NCBI GenBank assembly: GCA_963691655.1 | Contig: OY829326.1 | Span: forward strand, 88,219,235-88,283,234 | Source of the DNA: Toxonevra muliebris | Lineage: Eukaryota; Arthropoda; Insecta; Diptera; Pallopteridae | Length of the DNA stretch: 64,000 nt | Direction of reading: 5' to 3' | Part shown: positions 11,867 through 22,038 of the stretch, in pieces | Layout: every line of letters begins with the position of its first letter | Numbering within the stretch: the first letter of the stretch is position 1 | Program-made: the position numbers and the translations under genes | The notes under the pieces: generated by a model | What the model was told of the DNA's origin: nothing | The model's database searches: none | The model's input: only the letters and a program-made list of their open reading frames with translations

Positions 11867-11959
11867 TATTCTGTAAATGGTTGCGGAGATATACCTAAAA
11901 CATAAAGGCTAACTCTCAAAACGTCAATTGCCAAGCAAACGTGCAAAGTCTACATATTG

Positions 11960-12284
11960 CCAAACTACAAAATATTTACAACACATAGCATTCCAAAACG
12001 CTTCCAAGCAAAAAAAAAGAAGCAATTGCGTATCATTAACAAAGTTGATGCTTAATTTTATTTTTCTTTTAACCCCGGCAAAATTTAGGGTTCAGGGAAC
12101 AAAGTTCAGATTTGTTCATGTCTTTATTTAAAAACGATCAAATATCCAGTTAAAAAAAAAATTAAGCATTTATTATTCTTTTTTTCACCAATATTATATA
12201 TTATTTATTTATTTATTTGTCATCCTAGTACAACACGATAATTAATCGTAAGAACAAAACAATATTATAAAATAGTTATAAATT
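11960..12284. other. Spacer with TTTA simple repeat
   Basis: Contains a TTTATTTATTTATTTG tract near 12205-12221. Similar tracts end LINE copies near 59490 and 25820, so this may be a leftover LINE tail. No gene. Confidence 0.4.
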
Positions 12285-12453
12285 TTGTATTTTGCAGTGA
12301 AAAGTAACGAATGGGAAAAGCTCCTGCTGACAAGAGCGAGACAGGAATATAACAAAACTAATCCAAATAGCACGCAAACCAGACAAACAAAAAGTGATAA
12401 GAATCTTGAAAATTATAATAAGTATTTAGCATGTCACATGAAGAATAGGTGTC

Positions 12454-12882
12454 GTGCTTATAAGTATTTGTTTCGTTTGCAAAAAGTTAAACCATTTTGG
12501 TGCAGCATGTAATTATAAAAAAGTCAATGCCGTTGAATTAGATGACAGTTATCCCTTATTTGATGATGGCTGCTCTTCGGCAGGTGATGTTGGGTATTGT
12601 TCAGATGTTTTTACTGCTGTTGGTTTTGAAGCGACAGCATGGTCCGGAGATATAAAAGTAGAGGGTAAAAACATTCGATTTAAATTAGACACGGGTGCGG
12701 ATGAGAACATAATCTCCGAAAAGAATGTCATGCATTTGGGTTTGCATCATATGATTAAAAGGAGGAATGTTTCATTAAAGGCTTTTGGTGGGTCTGAGAT
12801 TGAAGTTGTAACGAACCTTACTCCGGTGTATCACTCGCCGTGCCCGATTACAGAAAATTTATTTTACTGCAATGACTCCTAG
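12454..12882 (+). pseudogene. Retrotransposon zinc knuckle and aspartic protease
   Basis: Begins with a CCHC zinc knuckle (CFVCKKLNHFGAAC, near 12469-12510, spaced Cx2Cx4Hx4C) as at the end of Gag. About 70 residues later comes the protease active-site segment FKLDTGADENII (near 12678-12713), with the conserved Asp-Thr-Gly-Ala. The preceding gag-like frame (12285-12512) overlaps it in another phase and shares nucleotides at the knuckle, so there is a frameshift between them. The frame stops at 12882 where the foreign block begins. Role in an intact element: nucleic-acid binding and polyprotein cleavage. Confidence 0.8.
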
Positions 12883-12885
12883 CTG

Positions 12886-13500
12886 ACAGTAATCTCCTTA
12901 TCTCTATGCAGGGGCGCGCTAGACGTTGGGCTATGTACACGTAGTGGTGTATTGAACCCGGAAGTGCACACAGTGCTACGTGGACAATGCGGATACGGCG
13001 GAGAGGAAAGCGCACATAGTGCTATTTCCTGAAACGTTAGCACGAGGAGAGGACAGCACACACAGTGCTACTGCCTGAAACACTAGTAGGAGTGGGCAGG
13101 GAAACGCACACAATGCTACTTCCTGAAGACACTAACATAAGTAGAGGGGCAACACACATAGTGCTACTGCCTGAAAATATTACCACAATAAATTGATCCC
13201 AATACTTACAGTTCACTATTATTCTTTATTGATTTGATTCTTACTCACTAGGATTACTGATGCTGCTGGTTATTCCAGAAATAAAAGAAGGGGTTCAAAG
13301 ATGTATGCACGAAGTCGGTGATCAGCGAGAGCCAAAAAAAGGAAAAGCTTCCGTTCGTGTAACAAGAACGGAAACCAGAAAAACACGTTCTTAAGATGGC
13401 AGCAACCGCGTCTTCTGTGCTGTGTTTTCAGTGTTGTTCTTCCGAACACTACCCCTTAGACTATATAACTTAATCTAACTTATACTACGGGTGTATTATA
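12886..13500. other. Non-pol block interrupting the gypsy element, possible solo LTR
   Basis: Has no pol-like frame, yet lies between the protease and the reverse transcriptase. It contains a minisatellite, AATAAA at 13187-13192, a CTATATAACTT box near 13460 and several GAACGGAA/CGTTCTT inverted words. These fit an inserted LTR or another non-coding element. I found no clean TG...CA ends or target duplication. Confidence 0.4.
12961..13185 (+). repeat. Minisatellite, about 45-48 bp unit, five copies
   Basis: Each unit contains GCRCACANAGTGCTAC, then (except in unit 1) TCCTGAAA or a variant, and ends in a GAGG/GGGG purine stretch. Unit starts are near 12963, 13011, 13056, 13104 and 13150. GC content is clearly higher than the surroundings. 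Confidence 0.75.
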
Positions 13501-13509
13501 CGTAACAAA

Positions 13510-14950
13510 ATGTATGCAGTTAATGACATATGTAAATCAAAGGGGATGTTTTGTCGTATAGGAAAATTTCCAGAAGTGTATTCATTAAAAATCAAAAGTG
13601 ATGCACAACCCATCGCAAATCCTGCTCGTAGAATTGCACAAAAACTAACGCAACTTTTGAAAAATAAATTAACTCGTCTCGAAAGTATGCAAATCATAAA
13701 AAACGTAAAAGAACTAGTTGAATAGACTTCAAACATTGTCATTGTGAAAAAGCCCAATAATAAAATCAGAATTTGTCTTGATCCCAAGTATTTAAATGGC
13801 TTATTAGTGGTGGAGCAATTTAATATTCCAACTCTAGAAGAACTTAGATCAAAACCTCTGGCCATGACAGTGTTTTCAGTCCTTGACTTGAAAGACGGCT
13901 TTTTTCATGTTCTATTGGATGTAAAGACAAGTTATTTTTGTGTTGATGATGTTTCAGAGATATACTACACAATTTCTAGGAAATTTAGAGGACGTTTTTA
14001 TATACTTTGATGATGTACTCATCTTTGCAAAGACGCTAAAGGAACACGATGAAGTAATTAAAAAGGTTATGCAAATAGCTCTGTCAAATAACATTAAATT
14101 TAACAAGGATAAACTACTAAACAATTTAGGTTACCAAAATCTAAGTATATGGGATTTGTGTTGTCAAGAGACGTGTTAACAGTTAATGAGTCTAGAATTG
14201 AGTTTATTTTAAAATTAAAAAATCTTGACTCTGGGCTAGAAAAAATACTAGGAATGATGAATCATCTAAGAGATTTTAGCCCAATTTTTCAAAAGAAACT
14301 GAGCCTCCTCGAGAGCTTTAGCGAAAAAATATTCAGTTTATTTGGCTACAAAAGCATACGGATTGTATGGATCAAATTAAAAAGCTGTTAACAAATGCAA
14401 CTGCATTACAAAATTTTGGTCCGCTGCAAAGTGTTATTAATCATATGGATGATAGTTCGTATAGTATCGGAGCTTGCTTTTTACAAGGTAAAGAACCAAT
14501 TCCTTGGGCGTCACGAGGGCTTATTGATAACGAGCAAAATTATGGGCATTGCCATTTTATTTGCTTGGAAGAAAATTTACTTTTATACACATTTGTATAT
14601 GGCCGTGATACCTCAGTTGAGACAGATCATACACCTCTGGTTCCTTTATTTGTTAAAAGTATTAACAAAATTTCATCAATGCGAATCCAACGTATGAAAC
14701 TCAAGTTGTAGAAGTACAAACTAAAGCTTTGCTGCGTGCCAGGTAAATACCTGCACATTGCGGATGTTATGTCACGGTACGCCGATAAAAAATTTGATAA
14801 GTCAGAAGAAATTAACATGTCGGTAGAAAAACCAAATTTGTTTGGAAAAGAAAAACTAGAGGACCTAAAAAAAAAAATTTCGAAAATTTCAAACAACATT
14901 CGAAATAAAATATTTTGCCCTGACCGGACAAAATGGGCGAAGCCTAGCTA
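13510..14950 (+). pseudogene. Gypsy reverse transcriptase and RNase H remnants
   Basis: Pieces in changing frames. 13510-13725 is the region before the fingers (DAQPIANPARRIAQKLTQLL). 13744-13950 reads IRICLDPKYLN and then SVLDLKDGFFHVLLD, which carries the first catalytic Asp. A frame change near 13970 leads to YFDDVLIFAKTLKEHD (about 14007-14054), the YxDD box. 14367-14711 is RNase H-like (ASRGLIDNEQNYG; ETDHTPLVPLF). 14736-14790 reads GKYLHIADVMSRYA, typical of the linker to integrase. At least four frame breaks make it a pseudogene. Confidence 0.8.
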
Positions 14951-15039
14951 ATTTTAAATAATATGTGAAGGTAGTTCAGTTTTGCTGGATGAAAAAATGT
15001 TTGTTCCAAAAAGTCTCAAAATAAAGTTTTAAATTAGTT

Positions 15040-15453
15040 ACATGTGGCTCATTCGGGTAGTAAAAAAATGAAAAGTGGAGCTTGGTTTGACATAGACAAT
15101 TACATATGCAGCCCAATGTAAAATCTGTCAGAAATACTCAAATGTCTAACAGAAAGAACCACTCCTTTACCACAAGATACCGTCTTATCCATTAAAAAGG
15201 GTCTTTGCTGATATAGCATCATTCTTAGGAAATGATTATCTTGAAAATTAAAAATAAATCAGCTTTCGAAGTAGTTTCAGCTCTTAAATCCATACTTGCA
15301 TCATATGGAGAACCGAAAAACTTTGTTTCAGGTAATATACTTTTAAATAGCTTTGAATTCAGAAAACTTAGCAAAGAATACGAGATCAATGTCACTTATT
15401 GTTCACTAAACTATCTTCAAAGCAGAACTTTTGCTGAAAATACTGTACTGTAA
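15040..15453 (+). pseudogene. Retrotransposon integrase remnant
   Basis: Near 15043 the plus strand reads HSGSKKMKSGAWF, the stretch following the integrase zinc-binding region. After stops, a 73-codon frame (15232-15453) carries ASYGEPKNFVSGN, which corresponds to the segment around the second catalytic Asp (usually FVSDNG). Here the Asp is replaced by Gly. The third catalytic segment is not visible. Confidence 0.65.
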
Positions 15454-15541
15454 ACAAGAAATGACAAAATTATGTACAGAGAGTGTTTACTGTTATAGGT
15501 TAGAATTTAAAGTAATACAATAAATAAGAAGTTAATTCCAG

Positions 15542-15919
15542 TTATTGTTTTTTCTTCTTTTTGGGAATATCGAATAAAGGTGAATCAATAAGCCCACCTT
15601 CTAAATTCAACAAATCATCGTTATTATGAAAATGTATCAGTTCGTATGCGTCGAGTTTATATTGTTTGTTTGCATTTTTAATTAACCTAACATTATCATC
15701 AAAAAATACAATTGTATGAGGAGTCGAATTATTTAAGTTATAAACATTAAAGACGTTAGGTGCATCTGGTTGTAGCAGCTCTTCTAGTTTGTCCAATTTT
15801 TTGCAAGTGTTTTGGTTACAGTTTCGTTTTTCAACATTCATTCGGGTTTCGTTTTCGTTCCGGTTATGGTTTTGAAGAAAAGTGATCAAAATAAATTTGA
15901 TAATCACACATGAGATTAA
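15542..15919 (-). CDS. Unrecognised minus-strand frame, about 100-125 codons
   Basis: Open from 15919 to a stop at 15542. The first ATG gives a protein of about 100 residues starting MNVEKRNCNQ. It has a short helical stretch (KKLDKLEELLQPD), then an NVYNLNNSTPHTIVFFDDN segment, an acidic LLNLEGG part and a lysine-rich end (IPKKKKKQ). There is no domain I recognise. Its composition looks more protein-like than most chance frames here. There is no AATAAA just after the stop and no convincing splice acceptor upstream. It may be an exon, an element remnant or chance. Confidence 0.3.
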   Translation of the reverse strand, partial: LISCVIIKFILITFLQNHNRNENETRMNVEKRNCNQNTCKKLDKLEELLQPDAPNVFNVYNLNNSTPHTIVFFDDNVRLIKNANKQYKLDAYELIHFHNNDDLLNLEGGLIDSPLFDIPKKKKKQ

Positions 15920-15941
15920 TTACTAAATAACTAGTAATCTT

Positions 15942-16067
15942 TTATGGTTTGCAAACATTTTTTCCCAGCATTGAATTTGAGTCCCATTTCAGATTCGACA
16001 ATAAAAATTGTCTTCGTGCGTGAGAGAGGTACTTCGTTTTGGTAATATTCGCTTTTCTGTCCGCCAT
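15942..16067 (-). CDS. Small minus-strand ORF, 41 codons, unrecognised
   Basis: Starts at an ATG in a favourable context (AAAATGG) and reads MADRKANITKTKYLSHARRQ, then FLLSNLKWDSN to a stop. It lies just upstream, on the same strand, of the frame at 15542-15919. The two could be parts of one decayed gene, but no splice pair joining them is convincing. Low certainty. Confidence 0.2.
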   Translation of the reverse strand: MADRKANITKTKYLSHARRQFLLSNLKWDSNSMLGKNVCKP

Positions 16068-16164
16068 TTTATTTTGGTTTTTTATTAGCCATTAGTTTTT
16101 TTAAACGCCGGTTGAAAATACATGTGTCTTAATAAAAAAATATTATCGAAAAAGTGAATTTCTC

Positions 16165-16470
16165 TTTTAGTTTTTAAGGTGATGGGTCAAAAAAGTCGAA
16201 AATTTTTTTTCATTATATTGCTTCAATAACGCCTCTAGAATATGTGTGATTTTTTTAAAATTCACCATCTATGGAAAGTTATAGGTGTAGTACTTGGCAG
16301 GAGGTGGCAAAGTGATCATGCATACTTGAACTTTCAAAAATGTTTTTCTCAAAACTTCATTTCTTGAATGGCTGCCACTATATTTCCAAAACTAATGAAC
16401 CGATTGAGCTCAAATATTTATTGCATATACAGTTCTAACCCCAACCAGGATCATTGTGATTTTTGTCATT
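16165..16470 (+). repeat. Dispersed repeat T, copy 2
   Basis: Matches 7850-8160 in order: CCTCTAGAATATGTG, GAAAGTTATAGG, CATGCATAC, TTTTTCTCAAAAC, AATGGCTGCCACTA, AACTAATGAACCGATTG, CCAGGATCATTGTGAT. The right end coincides with the start of the LINE fragment. Confidence 0.65.
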
Positions 16471-16744
16471 GTGTTCTTTGAGCCCGTAGTGTCCAGTCAG
16501 TCGCTAAAATACACAAATTATTTTTGTGAAGACCAATGTAGTTATCTAGAAGAGCATTGGATTTCCTTAGTCCTGAAAGATTGGTGTAGAGTTTTTGCCT
16601 GTTGTTTATCTTTGCCTGCTGAGTACTTCCCTGATTACACTGTCTTCTTCCACAAAAAGGTTCAGGTCCGATGAATGAGGTCGCTGACCCCTTTTTAGCA
16701 AGCTCGTTTGCTTGTTCGTTCCCCTCTATTCCTAAGTGATACAA
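16466..16744 (-). pseudogene. LINE RNase H fragment
   Basis: The minus strand reads YHLGIEGNEQANELAKKGS, the conserved C-terminal part of the RNase H domain found in I, R1, LOA and some Jockey-like non-LTR retrotransposons (usual form GHxGIxGNExADxLAKxGS). It is followed by about 70 residues of weaker similarity and ends at a stop. There is no start, reverse transcriptase or tail, so it is an isolated fragment. Confidence 0.8.
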
Positions 16745-17762
16745 CTTATAAAAAATAATTTATAAAAAATATAAAAATGTGTAAACTTAACTTTTTTCCA
16801 TTTTATCTCCCCAAATATCTATCACATAAATTATGCAACACTATACCAAACATATTGGCTTAAAAAAAAAAACAATTATACGCATCACACGCTATATTAA
16901 AAATGTAGTCTAGTGTTCCTGCCCAATTTGCAAGGTTATTTTGAAAATTTTTTATTATAAAAAAATAAAATACAATCATTTCAATTTTTTATATGTTATT
17001 ATTGACATTTTTAACTGTATAAAAATGTTTTTTTTGAGTTTATTTTACAATTTTTTTTAGTGTTTTTTACGTCCAGGTGACTACTGCACTTGAAGTCATC
17101 TGAAACAAAAAATTTAAATAGAATATTGTTTTGTAGTAGATTTAAACATTTTTATTAAAAAATAACAAAATGGTAGACTTCTAAAAAAAAATGTTCAACA
17201 ATTGCGTTTTTTTGTTGTTGAAAATTGGGGTAAAAAATAGGAATTAATGATTAAAAATAAACAATCTGCGAGAGCCATTAGCGTTTTTAATGACTTATTA
17301 AAATTTTAGACCAATCGGCTCAATAGAATTTTTTCAGGACCCTGGGCCGATCAAAAAAGTTGTTTCGAAAAAAAGTTTTGTGTGGCTTACAGCGCACAAT
17401 AAATAGGCACTCTCGACTATGTGCTATAACTTCGTTAATATTTGGTCTGAAATTTTTACAGTATACTCTCGAAATGCATTAAAAAAAACTTGATTTTTTT
17501 AAACTCGAACATCAGACTATATCTTTAATAAAGAGGGTTCCTGGGGACCTTGTCGGGCTTTGACCGATAAAAAAGTTGTCGGTTATCGGAGGGTTAATAA
17601 ATACATAGATAAAGAAAATGCAAATTCCACCAAAGCAAAATATAGCAATTTCTACTATCGACGTCACCGCATTAATAATAGAAGATATTTTTCTAAAAGC
17701 AGTAAAAAAATGTGAATTCAATTTGAAGATTACTTGCAATTCAGTGAATATTTCCGAGAAAA
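16745..17762. other. Non-coding stretch
   Basis: AT-rich with many homopolymer runs. No gene or recognisable element. Confidence 0.5.
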
Positions 17763-17763
17763 C

Positions 17764-18075
17764 TACTACTACTACTACTATTATGGCACAACAGCCCATG
17801 AAGGGCCAAAGCCGAGCTTTTCGCATCCATTCATGTTGTGTGAGTTAAATTTATACACGAATGTCAGGGACCTACAGTTTTATGCCGAATCCGAACGGAT
17901 AAGTGAAAAGCTTTTCATAGGCATTTTTTTACTCTTGGAGGTTTGCCATTGCCAGCCAAGAGGTGGTGCCGTGTAGACAAATTTTTCTTTTCTATTTTTG
18001 ATTTTTGAGCGTGCCGAGATATGAACCCGGGAACCTCTGCGTATCAGTCCAACACACTAACCACTGGGCTACGGC
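17764..18075 (-). mobile_element. tRNA-derived SINE, copy B (full head)
   Basis: On the minus strand the head carries an A box, TAGCCCAGTGG (18061-18071), and a B box, GGTTCATATCT (18017-18027), about 33 nt apart, as in pol III tRNA promoters. Between them is TGTTGGACTGAT, resembling an anticodon arm. The body is shared with copies A and C (CCTCCAAGAGTAAAAAA; GCCTATGAAAAGCTTTTCAC; GAAAAGCTCGGCTTTGGCCC). The 3' tail is (TAG)n. About 310 bp long. It sits directly next to the 5' end of the LINE remnant that starts near 18090. Confidence 0.85.
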
Positions 18076-18089
18076 TACAAATGAATATT

Positions 18090-19346
18090 AATCAATATTG
18101 AGAGAACTTCAAAATATTGATAATATGATATTGAGCTCGATTAAATCAGATTCCAATATTTTCTGGGGAAACAAAATAAAAAACATTCAAATCGATAACA
18201 ATATAGACAAAGCAATAAAGTCCATTTCAACTTTCAAATCTCAAACGAAAAATGTGAAGCGCTTGCCAACCAATTTGCATCATCATATGATCTAATGAGA
18301 AATAGTATGTCAATCTTTGATGAAAAAGCAAATGAAACCTACGAATCGTATAATAAAAATGAACCAATTGACAATTTTTCAAATGAGCTATCAGCCAATG
18401 TCGATGACATTAACCGTAAATAGATGAATGATATATTCATAAGCAGCAACCAACTAAGGGTATCATAAAATCGAGGAAGAGCAAAAAATCATTTGGTTGT
18501 GACAATTTGCCGAATTATGCACTGAAACGAATGTCAAACATATCTGTAAAAACTATGGCGGTCCTCATGAATCACATAACAAACATGCAGTATATTCCTA
18601 AAGCGTGAAAAATGGGAATCGTTACACCATTGGCAAAACCAATTAAAGACGATACAAATATAAAGAGCTGGAGAGCAATTACATAAGTACCTGCAATACG
18701 ACTATTTTGTATAATATAACAAACTATATCATCGACAAAAACCAATATGGGTTTAGACCAGAGCGATCGACAACACACGCAGCTGCACAATTTACTACAG
18801 AAGTAATTGAAGGATTAAATAAGAAGACCCCAAACTTTTGCCGTTCTACTTGATTTGCAAGCGGCTTTCGATGTAATTTGGCACAAGGGGCAAATTTTGA
18901 AATTGCATCAAATGAATTTCGATATGATACTTATTCGATTGGCATGCAATTACCTCAAAAACTGAATGTTCAAAGTGAAATTCAAAGAAAACACATCGAC
19001 GGAAAACTGGCTGTTCCCAAGGAAGAACCTTGGCTGCAACATACTTCCTATAATTCATGAAAAACCTGCCGAAAATATAAAACGCATTATTGAGAATAAA
19101 CCAATTGTTATAGAACACGAAATGTATCCTATGCAAAGGACACGATAAATCTGTACCTTAAAGATAAACTGAAATTAAATGTGCCTAAATGTGAGTCAAT
19201 TACCATATAGAGATATACAAAGATTTAGCACCCAAAATAAGAAAAATGGACAAAGATATCATCTTCAAAATTGACAACGAACACAAGAAATCTTTCCAAT
19301 ATTTATTAATTTATTTTTTAGAAAATTTCAATTTAATGAGCACTTT
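18090..19346 (+). pseudogene. LINE reverse transcriptase, 5' part
   Basis: Frame-shifted remains of a non-LTR retrotransposon ORF2. Recognisable pieces: CDNLPNYALKRM (near 18500), YIPKA then KMGIVTPLAKP (near 18590-18640), SWRAIT (near 18668), LLDLQAAFDVIWHKG (near 18848-18893, with the first catalytic Asp) and LACNYLKN. At 19150-19310 it continues as LNVPKCESITI and KSFQYL. The YxDD segment is too decayed to see. It is 5'-truncated and interrupted at 19347. Confidence 0.75.
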
Positions 19347-20735
19347 GGATGGAATTAATAAAAATGACAATTATTATTATTATTAAATTTATGAACTTAG
19401 AATTATAAATTATAAGCTAATATAAAAGTAGCAATGGCGACTAAGGCCTTCAGTTCTTAAAACTATTTAAAATGAATGTAAGTAATGATAATGTATGGTA
19501 TGGTAGTAAGGAGAAGGGCTTTTTCGTTTTAAATTTGAACTAAATTAAATTAATGAAATAGGTATTACAATCGATGAAGTTTTAAGTAGAAAAATTAAAT
19601 GCTAAGAATAATTTTAATTTTAGTATTTCTTAAAATCTATGATATAATACAGAATATGTATGATTATGAGGAATCGCTAAAATTAATCATAATTCATCAT
19701 GAATAAGATTAGAAAATAAAGAAAAATTGATTGAATTAATTTTTATATAGAAGAGAACAGCGAAGTTTTAAAATTGACAATTACTTCAAAGCAAAGTGGC
19801 CGTAGCAAAGTAAGTTCATAAAGCAATTGCTAGAATAAGAATGAATAAGATCTTACTTTGATATAGCAAGTTCGAACATTCGAAGTTAGCATTTGCTTAG
19901 GAATTGACGTCAAACATTATGTAAAAAATTTATTTATATTGAGCGCGCACGTTTTAAAATTTTATTCAAAATTAAATGGGCTAACAGCAAAAAAAATATC
20001 TCGATGTTAAAATATTTTTTCTGTAGTTTTATGCACATACTATGTATGCTTTTTAATTTTGTTATGCGCTTCTGCTCTGTCAAAGGCTGACGACCATCTA
20101 CATCAATCATATCAGAATCAGCACGTAGTGGAAAGAAGGCAAGTCAATTACCTTTCGTGAAAATTTTGGTATCGATTGGCAAATCTCATGTACCAGGTAT
20201 TAAAAGTAGGAAAAAAAAGTGGGGGTAAAATGTACAAAGTGCTGCCTTGGAAACGGCATATAGCTATACACCGGACCAAATTGCTAAAAAAGTTGCCAAC
20301 TTAAAGTAGCGCGTAAAGAAGCACGCCTATATGAAAACAAAAGGAAATATACAAATTCGTTTGAAGGAGTTCAAAAAAATATTTTTGGATCTTTTTAAGA
20401 TAGAAGATAATCCGTGCAGCATCGTACCACTAAAATACAAGTTTATTGTGTTTCCAATTTGGTTTGATTTGATTTTTTTTTATTTAAAGCACTATAAAAT
20501 TATTTGAAGTGTGAAGTAAATGCTCGTAGTCTGCTAAATTGCAGACTTTGAAATCCCGTGGCAAATTTTTGTTTTTATGCTTTTTATTAATACTAATCAA
20601 ATAAATGACATTTTCGAACATAGCAATTGCTCAAATTTTTTTTTCACATACGAATGCTAGTAAATGCTTCGGAATTTGACTTTCTATAGCAATTGCTTTA
20701 TATTTTAGCAAAGTAAACTTTTATTAATTCCACCC
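19347..20735. mobile_element. DNA-transposon-like insert within the LINE
   Basis: The ends form an inverted repeat: GGATGGAATTAATAAAA at 19347-19363 and, reverse-complemented from 20719-20735, GGGTGGAATTAATAAAA. The palindrome AGCAATTGCT recurs near both ends (near 19824, 20622 and 20688). LINE coding similarity stops at the left end and resumes just after the right end. Inside, near 20235-20330, is a decayed frame reading ALETAYSYTPDQIAKKVANL, like the Myb/SANT-type DNA-binding domains encoded by some insect DNA transposons. The family is not settled; PIF/Harbinger is possible. Confidence 0.65.
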
Positions 20736-21405
20736 ATTAAGCATATAATTAAAAAAGTAAATATAGCTCAAGACCAACTTAAAAATATTTTCAAGAATAG
20801 GCTATTAGACAACAATGTGAAAATTTCTCTCCTATAAACAATTAATAAGGCCGCTGATATTGTGTACGTCACCAATCTGGGGGATAAAAGAATTAATTTC
20901 GTCAGCTCAAATTGAAAGATTAAGGCTAAAAGAAAGATGGCTAATAAGACACTGTTTAAGAATGTACCGAAATCCAATAACAAAAAACAAAGAAATTTTA
21001 CAGTATTAAATCAAATAAACAAAATTTCCATGAAATTATTGAAAAAAACTTGAAATACGTAAACAAATGCAAAATGTCTCAAGACAATGAATTAAACCAA
21101 ATATACAATCACTCAGATGCATACATCGACAAACACAAATATAAACCAATTGAATTGTTTGTACAATACAATTGGTTTACACAATAGAAATCTACTATAA
21201 GAAAATGGAAAAATTGACATTTTCAATAGAAAGGTATAACAACCATCGCATTGTTTATAATGATAATCAGAATTATAGTACATAGAATACTTAATTACTT
21301 TTTTTCTTTTGTTAATATTCCATTAAACTATTTTGTTTCTGAATAATAACTTACTTACTTACTACATTATGAAAATTGCATTAAAAATATTAAAAAAAAA
21401 AAATA
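20736..21405 (+). pseudogene. LINE ORF2 C-terminal part, 3' UTR and A-tail
   Basis: Resumes the LINE from 18.1 kb: KHIIKKVNIAQDQLKNIFKN (near 20737-20797), then in another frame SPIWGIKELISSAQIERLRL and KERWLIRHCLRMYRNP (near 20868-20970), and YNHSDAYIDKHKYKPIELF. The coding part ends near 21180. It is followed by an AT-rich 3' UTR and a poly-A tract near 21391-21404. Several frameshifts. Confidence 0.7.
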
Positions 21406-21689
21406 ATACAAACTACGCATTTCTGAAAAAAGCAAAAAAAAAAAATTGCGACTTTGGCACAAAACATTTTATAGGTCACAGTGCCTGACTTTTGGGTCGT
21501 ACCATTTTCCGATTTAAAGCAAGAGGTGGCCTCAAAATGATATGATAGCAATGTCTCGTATTTCTACTTCCTGTCTTAAATTATACACATATATTGACTG
21601 CATGAATCTTAGCTTAAAAAATGGTAGGATGTTTCCCCTTCGGCTCAGAGTGTTTGGTTCTTGGCACAGAACTGATTCCTGATTCAGTT
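21406..21689. other. Non-coding spacer
   Basis: Nothing recognisable apart from A-runs. Confidence 0.4.
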
Positions 21690-22038
21690 CCATCCTCGGG
21701 AGGGGGGTCGGACAATTAGTTATGGAGTGTTACATGGGGGAAGGGAGGAGTCATCAACTGCGTTACGTAACATCGATTTTATACGATCAAATACAGATGA
21801 GTTAAAAATTACTCTGGTTTATAAAACGAATTTTTTCTCCGCTGAATTCACAAATCATGGCTAAATTTTATCATTTCACTTGCATTTTATTTGAAATGCT
21901 TTAAAATGCTATTTGGAAATCTGTTACGTTACGAGAGGGGAGGGGGGCGGGAGGTACGTTTTGTTGCAATGTGTTACAACCAGGGGAGGCGAGGGGTCCA
22001 AAATGTGTTAAAAATTACGTAATATGTGAACAGCCCCT
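21690..22038. repeat. TACGTAA-ended repeat, copy 1
   Basis: The right end reads AATTACGTAATATGTGAACAGCCCCT; on the minus strand it starts AGGGGCTGTTCACATATTAC. The body contains GTCATCAACTGCGTTACGTAAC, a CGATTTTATACGATCAAATACAGATGA block and runs of GGGGAGG. Shared blocks occur at 50099-50215, 57085-57460 and 59336-59475. No protein-coding content. Probably a non-autonomous DNA element; I do not assign a superfamily. Confidence 0.65.

Larger units (their letters stand above)
12285..15460 (+). mobile_element. Gypsy-type (Ty3-like) LTR retrotransposon, decayed
   Basis: Gag end, protease, reverse transcriptase, RNase H and integrase remnants occur in that order on the plus strand, the order of Ty3/gypsy elements. 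Frameshifts and stops separate every domain. No pair of flanking LTRs was found, so the limits are those of coding similarity. A block at about 12886-13500 interrupts pol. Nothing here could be expressed as a working polyprotein. Confidence 0.8.

Noticed and set aside
12961..13185. Regularly spaced repeats, considered as a CRISPR-like array
   Set aside because: Units are contiguous and diverged, with no unique spacers, in a eukaryotic retroelement context; it is a minisatellite.
18005..18075. Minus-strand tRNA-like sequence with A and B boxes
   Set aside because: It lacks a closed cloverleaf (acceptor and anticodon stems do not pair well) and is the head of a repeated SINE, so it is not called as a tRNA gene.
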